A stretch of DNA of 64,000 nucleotides from JACDAN01 sp963827705 (GTDB taxonomy: Bacteria > Actinomycetota > Thermoleophilia > Gaiellales > Gaiellaceae): positions 1-64,000 of the forward strand of contig CAWHBN010000013.1 of the NCBI GenBank assembly GCA_963827705.1, read 5' to 3'. The position numbers and the translations under genes are program-made. The notes under the pieces are model-generated. The model saw nothing but the letters and a program-made list of their open reading frames with translations, was not told the origin of the DNA and made no database searches. Shown here in pieces: positions 52,897-60,773 of this stretch; the stretch's first letter is position 1; each line of letters opens with the position of its first letter.

Positions 52897-53874
52897 TTGG
52901 CTACACGCACCAGCCTGATGGATTTCCAGATTCCGCGGATCGTCCACGAGGAAGTGGACGAGCGCCGCGGTGTCTTCGTGATCGAGCCGCTCGACCGCGG
53001 CTTCGGCCACACGTTCGGCAACTCGCTGCGCCGCGTGCTGCTCTCGTCACTCGAGGGCGCCGCGGTCACCTCGGTGAAGATCGAGGGCGTCGCGCACGAG
53101 TTCACGACGCTGCCCGGCGTCCGTGAGGACGTCGTCGACGTCATCTCGGCCCTGAAGAACCTCGTCGCGCGGCTCCACGGCGAGTCGCCCGAGATCGAGG
53201 TTCGCCTCAACAAGCGCGGCTCCGGCACGGTCACCGCCGGCGACATCGAGGCGCCCGCCGACCTCGAGATCCTCAACCCGGACCTCGAGATCGCCCACCT
53301 GTCCGACAAGGGCCGGCTGGAGCTGACGATGACGATCGGCCGCGGCCGCGGCTATGTGCCGGCCGAGCTGAACCGCGGGCCCGAGCACACGATCGGCGTC
53401 ATCCCGATCGACTCGCTCTTCTCGCCGGTGCGCCGCGTCTCGTACGACGTCGAGGCCGCGCGCGTGGGCCAGCGCACCGACTACGACAAGCTGACGCTGG
53501 ATGTCACGACGGACGGCTCCGTCGATCCCCGTGAGGCGATCGGCGAGGCCGCCGACATCCTGATCCGTCAGCTCGCGATCTTCACGGACATCGAGAAGAT
53601 CGAGGGCTTCGGCGAGGCGGCCGCCGCGCAGGCGGCGACGCAGGAGGCGCCGCTCGCGCACGGGATGGAGAACTTCCCGATCGAGGAGCTCGAGCTCGGC
53701 GTCCGCTCGTACAACTGCCTGAAGCGGGTCGGTATCGAGACGATCGGCGACCTCGTCACGAAGTCCGAGGGCGAGCTCGCTGCGATTCCGAACTTCGGCA
53801 AGAAGTCGATCGAAGAGGTCAAGGAGACGCTCGCCACGCACGGTCTCAACCTGCGCGGCGACGACTCCTTGTAG
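52897..53874 (+). CDS. rpoA: DNA-directed RNA polymerase subunit alpha
   Basis: 325 aa, TTG start. The N-terminal domain has RGVFVIEPLDRGFGHTFGNS, LRRVLLSSLEGAAVTSVKIE and EFTTLPGVREDVVDVISALK. The C-terminal domain has LELGVRSYNCLKRVGIETIG and IPNFGKKSIEEVKETLATHG, the HhH region that binds UP elements and activators. It assembles beta and beta', encoded at 23.8-32.1 kb. Confidence 0.98.
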   Translation: MATRTSLMDFQIPRIVHEEVDERRGVFVIEPLDRGFGHTFGNSLRRVLLSSLEGAAVTSVKIEGVAHEFTTLPGVREDVVDVISALKNLVARLHGESPEIEVRLNKRGSGTVTAGDIEAPADLEILNPDLEIAHLSDKGRLELTMTIGRGRGYVPAELNRGPEHTIGVIPIDSLFSPVRRVSYDVEAARVGQRTDYDKLTLDVTTDGSVDPREAIGEAADILIRQLAIFTDIEKIEGFGEAAAAQAATQEAPLAHGMENFPIEELELGVRSYNCLKRVGIETIGDLVTKSEGELAAIPNFGKKSIEEVKETLATHGLNLRGDDSL

Positions 53875-53884
53875 GGCTGCGGCG

Positions 53885-54307
53885 GTGCGCCACCATCGCT
53901 CCGGAAAGAAGCTCGGCCGCGACTCGGCGCACCGCAAGGCGCTGTACTCGAACCTCACCGGCTCGCTGATCGAGTACGGCCGGATCAAGACGACCGTCGC
54001 GAAGGCGAAGGCCGTCAGGCCGATCGCCGAGAAGATGATCACGCTGGGCCGGCGCGGCGATCTCGCCGCCCGCCGGCAGGCGCTCGCCTACCTCCGCTCG
54101 AACGACATCGTGCACATCCTCTTCGCCGAGGTCGCGCCGCGGTTCACGGACCGGCCGGGTGGCTACACGCGAATCACCAAGCTCGGCCCTCGTCAGGGTG
54201 ACGCGGCTGAGATGGCGTACCTCGAGTTCGTGGACTACGTGCCGCCCGCTCCGGTGGTGCGCCCGGTGCGCGAGCCCGAGGAGCAAGCCGTGGCTCCGAC
54301 GGCGTAA
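53885..54307 (+). CDS. rplQ: 50S ribosomal protein L17
   Basis: 140 aa, GTG start. It contains RHHRSGKKLGRDSAHRKALY, SNLTGSLIEYGRIKTTVAKA and YTRITKLGPRQGDAAEMAYL. The short C-terminal tail (PVREPEEQAVAPTA) is slightly longer than usual. It ends the alpha cluster; truA follows after 3 bases. Confidence 0.97.
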   Translation: MRHHRSGKKLGRDSAHRKALYSNLTGSLIEYGRIKTTVAKAKAVRPIAEKMITLGRRGDLAARRQALAYLRSNDIVHILFAEVAPRFTDRPGGYTRITKLGPRQGDAAEMAYLEFVDYVPPAPVVRPVREPEEQAVAPTA

Positions 54308-54310
54308 GAG

Positions 54311-55030
54311 ACGCGCCTCAAGCTCACACTCGAGTACGACGGCACCGGCTTTCGCGGCTGGGCGGCGCAGCCGGGGCTCCGCACGGTCGAGGGTGAGATC
54401 CGCCAGGCGCTCGGCCGGGTGTTCCCCGCCTGGTCGGAGCTTGCGGTCGCCGGACGGACCGACACCGGCGTGCACGCGCTCGGGAACGTCGCCTCGGTGG
54501 AGGTGGGCGGCGGCCCGCCGCCCGAACGGATCGCCGAAGCGCTGAACGCAGAGCTTCCCTCCGACGTCGCGGTCCTGTCGGCGGAGGAGGCGGCGTTCGA
54601 CTTCCATGCGCGCCACGCGGCTGTCTCGCGCGCCTATCGCTACCGCGTCTACCGTCGCCGCGAGCCTTCCCCGTTCGAGGAGCGCCGGAGCTGGTGGTAT
54701 CCACGGCCGCTCGACGAGGAGGCGCTTGCCGAATCTGCCGACCTGTTGGTCGGGGAGCACGATTTCCGGGCGTTCACCCCCGCCCAGACGCGACACAAGG
54801 TCTTCGCGCGCGTCGTGAGGAACGCAGCCTGGCACCGGCGGGGTGAGGTCCTCGAGCTCGAGATCGAGGCGGACAGCTTCCTCCGGCACATGGCCCGCAC
54901 CCTGGTCGGGACCATGATCGAGCGACGGCCGGCGGAGCTCGAGCGGCTCCTGGCTGGGGGCCACGGCCGGGAAGACGCCGGAAGTACAGCACCCCCGTGG
55001 GGTCTGTACCTCGACCGCGTCCAGTACTGA
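54311..55030 (+). CDS. truA: tRNA pseudouridine synthase A
   Basis: 239 aa. It contains LKLTLEYDGTGFRGWAAQPG, the catalytic AGRTDTGVHALGN (Asp), FDFHARHAAVSRAYRYRVYR and the C-terminal ADSFLRHMARTLVGTMIERR. It isomerises U38-40 of tRNA anticodon stems. No ATG, GTG or TTG is available before the conserved N-terminus; the first usable codon after the rplQ stop is ACG at 54311. That is either a rare start or a C/T error for ATG. An internal TTG/GTG at 54419 would cut off the first beta strands. Confidence 0.93.
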   Translation, partial: TRLKLTLEYDGTGFRGWAAQPGLRTVEGEIRQALGRVFPAWSELAVAGRTDTGVHALGNVASVEVGGGPPPERIAEALNAELPSDVAVLSAEEAAFDFHARHAAVSRAYRYRVYRRREPSPFEERRSWWYPRPLDEEALAESADLLVGEHDFRAFTPAQTRHKVFARVVRNAAWHRRGEVLELEIEADSFLRHMARTLVGTMIERRPAELERLLAGGHGREDAGSTAPPWGLYLDRVQY

Positions 55031-55071
55031 CACACATTCGGCGCGATCTCCGTGTCCCCACGAGCCAGGTC

Positions 55072-55150
55072 CGAGGGACAGTCCCTCGCGCCCGGCGGGC
55101 GGCGCGCCCTGAAAAAGAGTCCCAGCGGTCTGCAGCCAACCGCCGGGACT
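55072..55150 (+). other. Two intergenic hairpins between truA and ligA
   Basis: CGAGGGAC-A-GTCCCTCG (55072-55088) is a perfect palindrome with a single central base. Then AGTCCC-A-GCGGT (55118-55129) pairs with ACCGC-C-GGGACT (55139-55150) around a 9-base loop. The segment GAAAAAGAG between them is the only A-rich run in the gap. They may terminate the alpha operon or represent a small structured repeat; only one copy is in the window. Confidence 0.5.
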
Positions 55151-55200
55151 CCGCAGGCGGGGGGAGAGGCGTTCCGCCTGCTGCGCGTCATTCAACGCGA

Positions 55201-55228
55201 TTGCGAGGAATCCCGTCGCCGATACGAT
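55201..55228 (+). promoter_or_regulatory. Candidate promoter for ligA
   Basis: TTGCGA (55201-55206), a 16-base spacer and TACGAT (55223-55228), with the ATG of ligA 7 bases after the -10 box. Predicts a leaderless ligA mRNA; there is no ribosome binding site. Confidence 0.55.
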
Positions 55229-55235
55229 CGGCGCC

Positions 55236-57254
55236 ATGGCGACCCGCACCCGCGCCGACGCCGCTGAGCGCGTCCAAGAGCTGCGCGAGCGGCTCGACCA
55301 CCACCTCTACCGCTACCACGTGCTCGACGACCCGGAGATCTCGGACGCCGAGTACGACCGGCTGTACGACGAGCTGAAGGAGCTCGAGGCGGAGCACCCC
55401 GGGCTCGACGACCCGAGCTCTCCGACGCACCGCGTAGGGGCTCCGCCATCCGAGAAGTTCCAGAAGGTCGAGCATCTCTCGCCGATGGGCTCGCTCGAGA
55501 AGGTGACCACCGACGAGGCCCTGCAGAAGTGGGCGCAGGACGTCTGCAAGCGGCTCGATGTCCCGCCGGAGGAGGTCGCGTGGTTGATCGAGCCGAAGAT
55601 CGACGGGCTTGCCGTCAACCTGACCTACGAGAACGGCATCCTCGCGCGCGGCGCGACACGCGGCGACGGTGTCCAGGGCGAGGATGTCACCGTCAACCTC
55701 CGCACGATCCGCGCGATTCCGCTCCGCATGCGTGGCGACGATCCGCCGCCGTTGCTCGAGGTGCGTGGCGAGGTCTACCTTCCCCTGTCCGGCTTTCGGC
55801 AGCTGAACGAGCAGCTCGCGGGCACGAACCAGAAGCTGGCCCCCAACCCACGCAATGCGGCAGCGGGCTCGCTCCGGCAGAAGAACTCGGCGATCACGGC
55901 CTCCCGGCCGCTGTCGCTCTGGGTCTACGGCGTTGGCGTCCGAGAAGGAGTGGAGGTTCGAACGCACTCGGAGACGCTTGAGTGGTTGCGCGAGCGCGGC
56001 TTCCGCACGAACCCCCATGCAGAGCGCCTCGAATCGATCGAAGACGTCGCGCGGAGGTGCAGCGAGTGGGAGACGGCGCGGATCGATCTCGACTACGAGA
56101 TCGACGGCATCGTGATCAAGGTCGACTCGCTCGATCAGCAGGCGGAGCTCGGCGCGTTGCACTCCAAGCCGCGCTGGGCCCGGGCGTTCAAGTGGGCGCC
56201 GATGACTGCGACGACGCGCCTGAACAAGATCCTGATCCGGGTCGGGCGGACGGGCGCCCTGAATCCCTGGGCGATGCTCGAGCCTGTTGAGGTCGGCGGC
56301 GTCACCATCTCGCGCGCCACGCTCCACAACGAGGAGGACATCAACCGGAAGGACATCCGCGAGGGCGACGAGGTGATCGTCCAGCGTGCGGGCGACGTGA
56401 TCCCGCAGATCGTCGGCCCGGCCGGAGCCCACCGCAAGGGCACGCGCCGGTTCAAGATGCCGACCCACTGCCCGCTGTGCGAGGTCGAGATCGTCAAGCC
56501 GGAGGGCGAGGCGATGCACCGCTGCCCGAACCGGGCCTGCCCGTCCAGAGGCCTCGAGACCCTGAACAACTGGGTCATGGCCGCTGCGGACATCGAGGGA
56601 GTCGGCGAGCAGCTCGTGCGCCGCCTCTGGGATCTGGGGCTCGTCCGCTCCCTGCCGGACCTCTACCGGCTGACGAAGGAGCAGCTCCTCGAGCTGGACG
56701 GCTTCCAGGAGAAGAGCGCGACGAACGTGGTCTCCTCGATCGAGGCCTCGAAGCAGATCCCCTTCAGGCGCGTCCTCTTCGGCTTGAACATCCCCGACGT
56801 CGGTTGGGTGACGGCGCAGAGCCTCGCGCGCCACTTCGGTTCGGTCGACCGGCTTGCGGCCGCCTCGCAGGAGGACATCACCGAGGTCGAGGGCCTCGGG
56901 CCCGAGCGCGCGGAGAAGATCGTCGAGTGGTTCGCGGAGGAGGACAACATGCGCCTGGTGGCCGAGCTGCGCGAGCTCGGCCTTCGCTTCGAGTCGGGCG
57001 CGGAGGACCGTCCGCCCGAAGGTCCGCTCACCGGACAGACCTACGTGATCACGGGGACGCTCGAGGGCTGGTCACGAGACGAGGCCCAGGCCGAGCTGGA
57101 AGCACGCGGTGCGAAGGTCACGGGCTCCGTCTCGAAGAAGACCACGGGCCTCATCGTCGGCGAGGAGCCCGGTGGGTCCAAGCTGAAGAAGGCGCAGACC
57201 TCCGGCGTGCCGCTGCTCGACGAAGCCGCCCTGGCTGACCTACTGCGCGGCTAG
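55236..57254 (+). CDS. ligA: NAD+-dependent DNA ligase
   Basis: 672 aa, full length and intact. The Ia domain is at the N-terminus. The adenylation motif is IEPKIDGLAVNLTYENG with Lys121, and RGDGVQGEDVTVNLRTI follows. The OB fold region has LIRVGRTGALNPWAMLEPVE, and a four-Cys zinc finger lies in CPLCEVEIVKPEGEAMHRCP and NRACPSR. HhH repeats follow, then a BRCT domain from about residue 595 (TYVITGTLEGWSRDEAQAEL). It seals nicks in replication and repair. Its 3' end overlaps the convergent carboxypeptidase gene by 15 bases. Confidence 0.98.
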   Translation: MATRTRADAAERVQELRERLDHHLYRYHVLDDPEISDAEYDRLYDELKELEAEHPGLDDPSSPTHRVGAPPSEKFQKVEHLSPMGSLEKVTTDEALQKWAQDVCKRLDVPPEEVAWLIEPKIDGLAVNLTYENGILARGATRGDGVQGEDVTVNLRTIRAIPLRMRGDDPPPLLEVRGEVYLPLSGFRQLNEQLAGTNQKLAPNPRNAAAGSLRQKNSAITASRPLSLWVYGVGVREGVEVRTHSETLEWLRERGFRTNPHAERLESIEDVARRCSEWETARIDLDYEIDGIVIKVDSLDQQAELGALHSKPRWARAFKWAPMTATTRLNKILIRVGRTGALNPWAMLEPVEVGGVTISRATLHNEEDINRKDIREGDEVIVQRAGDVIPQIVGPAGAHRKGTRRFKMPTHCPLCEVEIVKPEGEAMHRCPNRACPSRGLETLNNWVMAAADIEGVGEQLVRRLWDLGLVRSLPDLYRLTKEQLLELDGFQEKSATNVVSSIEASKQIPFRRVLFGLNIPDVGWVTAQSLARHFGSVDRLAAASQEDITEVEGLGPERAEKIVEWFAEEDNMRLVAELRELGLRFESGAEDRPPEGPLTGQTYVITGTLEGWSRDEAQAELEARGAKVTGSVSKKTTGLIVGEEPGGSKLKKAQTSGVPLLDEAALADLLRG

Positions 57255-58455
57255 AACCGAGGCGAACCGGTCCTGGGCCCTGCGCGCCCAGAACTGCGAC
57301 AGGGGCCGACCGTTCTGGATCACTGCGAAGGCCCAGCGCCCCTTCACGTATCCGGAAAGGGCCGACGACTCCCGGAGCGTCCCCGTCTTCGCAAGCACCG
57401 CACCGCGGGCCGGCGGGCGCTCCAACCGGTGTTCGAGCGTCCCGCTCACGCCCGCGACGGCGAGCGAGCGGACGAAGTGCGATCGCAGGGTCGGGTCGTT
57501 CCAGGCGACGACCAGCATTCCGATGACGGCGGCCGCCGTGAGCCGGTTTCTCGGCGAGAGCCCGGACCCGTCGACGATGCGCACACCTGCCAGCGGCACG
57601 GCGGCTTCCCCGAGCGACCGCCGAACCGACTCCGCCCCGGCCGCGCTCGTACCCGCGCCTCCGTCCACGGCGCCGATCTGCTTCAGCAGGAGCTCGGCCG
57701 TGAAGTTGTCGCTCTCGTGGTTCATGAACGCGACGATCCGGGAGAGCGGGGCGGACTCTATGCTCGCAAGCTGCATCGCAACGGGGTCCGCAGCGCCCAT
57801 GACCACTCGTCCGCGCACACCGACACCGGCGGCACGCAGCGCGAGGCGGAACTGCGTTCCGGCCGCGATCGCCGGCCTGCTGGTCAGGTAACCGCGGAAG
57901 CGCGCGCGATCGACGGTCAGAGCCGAGAGCGGCGGGGACTCGTTCATGTAGTAGTGCGACCGCCAGGCCGGCCCGACGCGGCGCGAGTCGAAGTACGACT
58001 CGTCGGCCTCGATCCTCGCCGGTCACCTGCCGGATCCCGTAGGCCCTGATCTGGCGAGCCAGGGCGCGAAGATCCCCACGTGAGAGTGTCGGATCGCCGA
58101 ACCCCTTGAGGACGAGGTCGCCGTTCCAGGTGGAACCTGTCAGCTGTCCCTCGCCGAAGACCATCGTGTCGATGCGGAAGTCCGGCCCGAGCACGTGGAG
58201 CGACGCGTACGCGACTGCGAGCTTGGCGTTCGACGCGGGGACGAGCGAGAGGGTGGGGTGGCGGAGAAAGACGGTCTGTCCCGACGCGAGGTCGAGGGCG
58301 ACGGCCCCGGACTGGCTCGCCCGGACGTGCGGCACCGCAAGTGCTCTTGCAAGTTTCGTCGCAAGCGCCGGCCTGGTGGGCTTCGCGGGGGCAGCGGCGG
58401 CGACGAGCGCCGCCGTCGCGAAGACAACGAGGGCAGCGAAGACTCGGCGCGGCAC
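57240..58455 (-). CDS. dacB: D-alanyl-D-alanine carboxypeptidase/endopeptidase (PBP4/DacB, S13), frameshifted
   Basis: Exported penicillin-binding protein, about 404 aa, GTG start. The signal peptide is RVFAALVVFATAALVAAAAP. The SxxK motif is SNAK (Ser75 in LVPASNAKLAV), SxN is SDN in NHESDNFTAELLLKQIG, and KTG is in GAVLAKTGTLRESSALSG. An indel near 58015 breaks the frame after IRQVTG; the next frame resumes around YYMNESPPLSALTVDRARF. It trims or cleaves peptidoglycan cross-links. TACAAT 6 bases before the GTG suggests a leaderless mRNA. Confidence 0.88.
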
Positions 58456-58461
58456 CGAGGC

Positions 58462-58467
58462 ATTGTA
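58462..58467 (-). promoter_or_regulatory. Candidate -10 box (TACAAT) for dacB
   Basis: On the minus strand TACAAT lies 6 bases before the GTG at 58455, the closest match to a consensus -10 among the leaderless-type promoters in the window. Confidence 0.5.
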
Positions 58468-58556
58468 GGTCCTGCGAACCCGAAAGATGGGCCGGTCGGC
58501 CTATAGGCAACGACCCGTGGTGCGCCGATAATCGAGCCTGGAAGTCGGGAGACGAA

Positions 58557-58883
58557 ATGTCACAGCCGCTCGCATCCCTCAGAAGCCGCCTGGAAAAGCT
58601 CTTGCACTTGCTCGAGAGCGGCCGCCATCCTGGCCGTGCGCGCCTCGAGGAGACACTCACGGACGGCTACGCCTGGGCGCTGAAGCTCGACGCGGAGTGT
58701 GCGCGCCTCGAGCGCTCGATCGGGACGCTGGCCGCAGAGCTCGACCAGGGAAGCAGCGAGCAACAGGCCAAGGAGCTCTCCCACACCGCCCGGCGCCTGG
58801 CGCGCACGAAGCGTGATCTCGCCGCCCTCAGAGGGCTCCTCGCCGCGCTTCGCAGCGAAGCGGCCGAAGTGAAAGTCGCTTAG
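58557..58883 (+). CDS. Small coiled-coil hypothetical protein
   Basis: 108 aa, no family recognised. Almost entirely helical: LRSRLEKLLHLLESG, then DGYAWALKLDAECARLERSI and LSHTARRLARTKRDLAALRG with heptad-like Leu/Ala spacing, typical of a short antiparallel coiled coil. ATG 58557 has GGGAGA upstream, and a GATAAT box lies about 30 bases before the start. It converges on the response-regulator gene with a 4-base overlap at the stops. It has no signal peptide and is probably cytoplasmic. Confidence 0.65.
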   Translation: MSQPLASLRSRLEKLLHLLESGRHPGRARLEETLTDGYAWALKLDAECARLERSIGTLAAELDQGSSEQQAKELSHTARRLARTKRDLAALRGLLAALRSEAAEVKVA

Positions 58884-59590
58884 ACCAGCCCGCTCCTGAC
58901 GGCGTAGACGGCCGCCTGGATGCGGTTCTCGATCTGGAGCTTCATCAGGATGTTCGAGATGTGGTTCTTGACCGTCTTCGGGCTGATGTGGAGCTCCTGG
59001 GCGATATCGGCGTTGTCCTTGCCGTTCGCGATCAGCCGAAGCACCTCGGTCTCGCGGTCTGAGAGCTCCGTCCGGGCCACGGAGCCTCCCGCCTCGACGC
59101 TGGCCGCCCGGATCCGCTGGAGGACCTTCGACGCGATGTGTGGCGAGATCAGCGACTCGCCGACGGACGCGGCTCGGATGCCCTGCATCAGGTCCTGAAT
59201 GGACGAGTCCTTCATCAGGTAGCCGCAGGCCCCGGCGAGGATCGCGTCCATCACGTCTCCGTCCTGATCCGAGATCGTCAGGACGAGCACCCTGGTGAGC
59301 GGCGCAAGCCGGGTGATCTCCCGGGTTGCCTCGATGCCGTTCATCCCCGGCATGTTCAGGTCCATCACGACCACGTCGGGCGCGAGCTCGCGGACGAGCT
59401 GGAGCGCGAGGTTTCCGTCGGGCGCCTCCGCGACGATGTGAACCCCCTGCTCCTCGAGCAGGTTCCGGAGACCTGTGCGGAAAAGGTCGTGGTCGTCGAC
59501 GAGCATCACCCGAAGGAGCTCGGGGCTGACGCCATCGGTCGTATCGGCAGAGTCGGTCGCGATGGTCACGGAGTCGTATTGTCGGGGCAC
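58880..59590 (-). CDS. NarL/FixJ-family response regulator
   Basis: 236 aa from GTG 59590; a GTG at 59569 (residue 8) is a credible alternative, as the receiver domain begins only at about residue 26. The receiver has VMLVDDHDLFRTGLRNLL, phospho-acceptor Asp77 in VVVMDLNMPG, and Lys in YLMKDSS. The LuxR-type HTH has LSDRETEVLRLIANGKDNAD and ISPKTVKNHISNILMKLQIE. No histidine kinase is adjacent, so it is an orphan here. It lies 13 bases after the 3D-domain protein on the same strand, suggesting co-transcription and a link to cell-wall control. Confidence 0.9.
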   Translation of the reverse strand: MPRQYDSVTIATDSADTTDGVSPELLRVMLVDDHDLFRTGLRNLLEEQGVHIVAEAPDGNLALQLVRELAPDVVVMDLNMPGMNGIEATREITRLAPLTRVLVLTISDQDGDVMDAILAGACGYLMKDSSIQDLMQGIRAASVGESLISPHIASKVLQRIRAASVEAGGSVARTELSDRETEVLRLIANGKDNADIAQELHISPKTVKNHISNILMKLQIENRIQAAVYAVRSGLV

Positions 59591-59603
59591 GGCGCCCGCC
59601 TGT

Positions 59604-60620
59604 CTAATTCGGGTACACGGTCACCGTGACCGCGCGGCTTCCCCACTCGTGCGCCTGCGCGTCCGACGGGAACCAGAGGTCGATCCTGGCGCCGGCGATG
59701 GCGCCGCCCGTGTCGGCCGCGACGCCCATGCCGTAGCCCGGAATCGCGATCCGCGAGCCCATCGGGATCACCGACGGGTCGACCGCCACGACGCCCCAGC
59801 CGACGGCGCGGCCGCTCGCGGTCCGCCCGGGGAGGGAATAGCCGGTTGCGACAACGGTCAGCGAGCGGACACCGGCCGAGGCCGGCCCTGCGGGAACGCT
59901 CGGCGCTCCGGGGGTGACGACCGGAGTCGACGGTGCGGCCCGTGCCGATGCGAGCGTGCGTGCCTTCTCGCCGAGCTGCGCGATCCGGTCAAGGTTGACC
60001 GACCTCGTCGCGCGGAGGGCCGCGATCGCCCGCAGCCGCTCCGACCGAGCGCTCACGAGCGAGGCGGTGGCGGCGGCCTTGACCGCGGCGAGCTGGTCGA
60101 GCTCACGCTGCCTCGCGGCGAGGGACTTGCCCAGTCGCGCAAGCCGCGTCGCGGCGCCGCGCGCGCGCTGCACGAGATCCTCGTCCTGCCGGGCGGCGAG
60201 ATCGAGTGTCTCCACGGCGCTCAGCGCCTCGTCCAGCGACCGCGCGCCGAGGACGACGGCCAGGACGTCCGGGTTCCCCTCCTCGTAGAGGTTCTGAAGG
60301 CGAGTCGCAAGCGCTTTCCGCGTCAGGCGGACGGCGGACCGCGTGATCGCCAGCTGCTCGCTCACGGCGCGCCGCTGCGCGCTCACCTCTGCGGATCGCG
60401 CCCGGAACGACGCCAGCTCTGCCCGCGCCTGCGCGAGGCGGCTCTCGATCGCCGTCAGGCTCGCCAGAGCAGACTGCGAGCCTGCCGCGAGGGATTCGTT
60501 TCGGGCACGGAGGGCATCCGCCTGGGCTTCGAGATCGTCGGGCGTCTGCGCGCCGCCGGCTGCGACGAGAGATGCGCCGACCGCAGCTCCGCAGAGCACG
60601 ACGGCGCCAAGCGTTCGCAA
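59604..60620 (-). CDS. Secreted coiled-coil protein with C-terminal 3D domain
   Basis: About 338 aa. I choose TTG 60620: it follows GGGAGGGGG and starts an ideal signal peptide (RTLGAVVLCGAAVGASLVAA). The longer GTG at 60659 lies upstream of the predicted transcription start. A long coiled coil (about residues 30-215) includes NPDVLAVVLGARSLDEALSA, then a Pro/Ala linker. The 3D domain of RpfB/YocH-type proteins follows: VVATGYSLPGRTASGRAVGW, VIPMGSRIAIPGYGMGVAAD and TGGAIAGARIDLWF, with the three Asp. 3D domains act on peptidoglycan, often as lytic transglycosylase-like modules. Confidence 0.82.
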   Translation of the reverse strand: MRTLGAVVLCGAAVGASLVAAGGAQTPDDLEAQADALRARNESLAAGSQSALASLTAIESRLAQARAELASFRARSAEVSAQRRAVSEQLAITRSAVRLTRKALATRLQNLYEEGNPDVLAVVLGARSLDEALSAVETLDLAARQDEDLVQRARGAATRLARLGKSLAARQRELDQLAAVKAAATASLVSARSERLRAIAALRATRSVNLDRIAQLGEKARTLASARAAPSTPVVTPGAPSVPAGPASAGVRSLTVVATGYSLPGRTASGRAVGWGVVAVDPSVIPMGSRIAIPGYGMGVAADTGGAIAGARIDLWFPSDAQAHEWGSRAVTVTVYPN

Positions 60621-60649
60621 CCCCCTCCCTGGCCCGCGCACGAGCGGCG

Positions 60650-60658
60650 ACCCTAACA
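60650..60658 (-). promoter_or_regulatory. Candidate extended -10 promoter for the 3D-domain gene
   Basis: On the minus strand TGT-TAGGGT (hexamer 60655-60650) predicts transcription from about 60643, giving a short leader with the GGGAGGGGG ribosome binding site before TTG 60620. It mirrors the promoter of the divergent NlpC/P60 gene. Confidence 0.45.
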
Positions 60659-60677
60659 CAGGTCTTCCTTTACCCCG

Positions 60678-60706
60678 TTGCAGCTATCCGGAACCGTTGT
60701 TAGGGT
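60678..60706 (+). promoter_or_regulatory. Candidate promoter for the NlpC/P60 gene
   Basis: TTGCAG (60678-60683), 17-base spacer, TGT-TAGGGT (hexamer 60701-60706). The predicted 60-base leader can fold: GCCGATCC (60718-60725) pairs with GGATCGGC (60759-60766), and CCGTC with GACGG inside it. Confidence 0.6.
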
Positions 60707-60773
60707 GCCGTGCTTGCGCCGATCCAGTCCACCGTCGCGCTGCGGACGGATGGGGGGCGGATCGGCTTTGTGG

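Noticed and set aside
60707..60773. c-di-AMP (ydaO-type) riboswitch before the NlpC/P60 gene
   Set aside because: The leader of about 60 bases is much shorter than that class and lacks its motifs.
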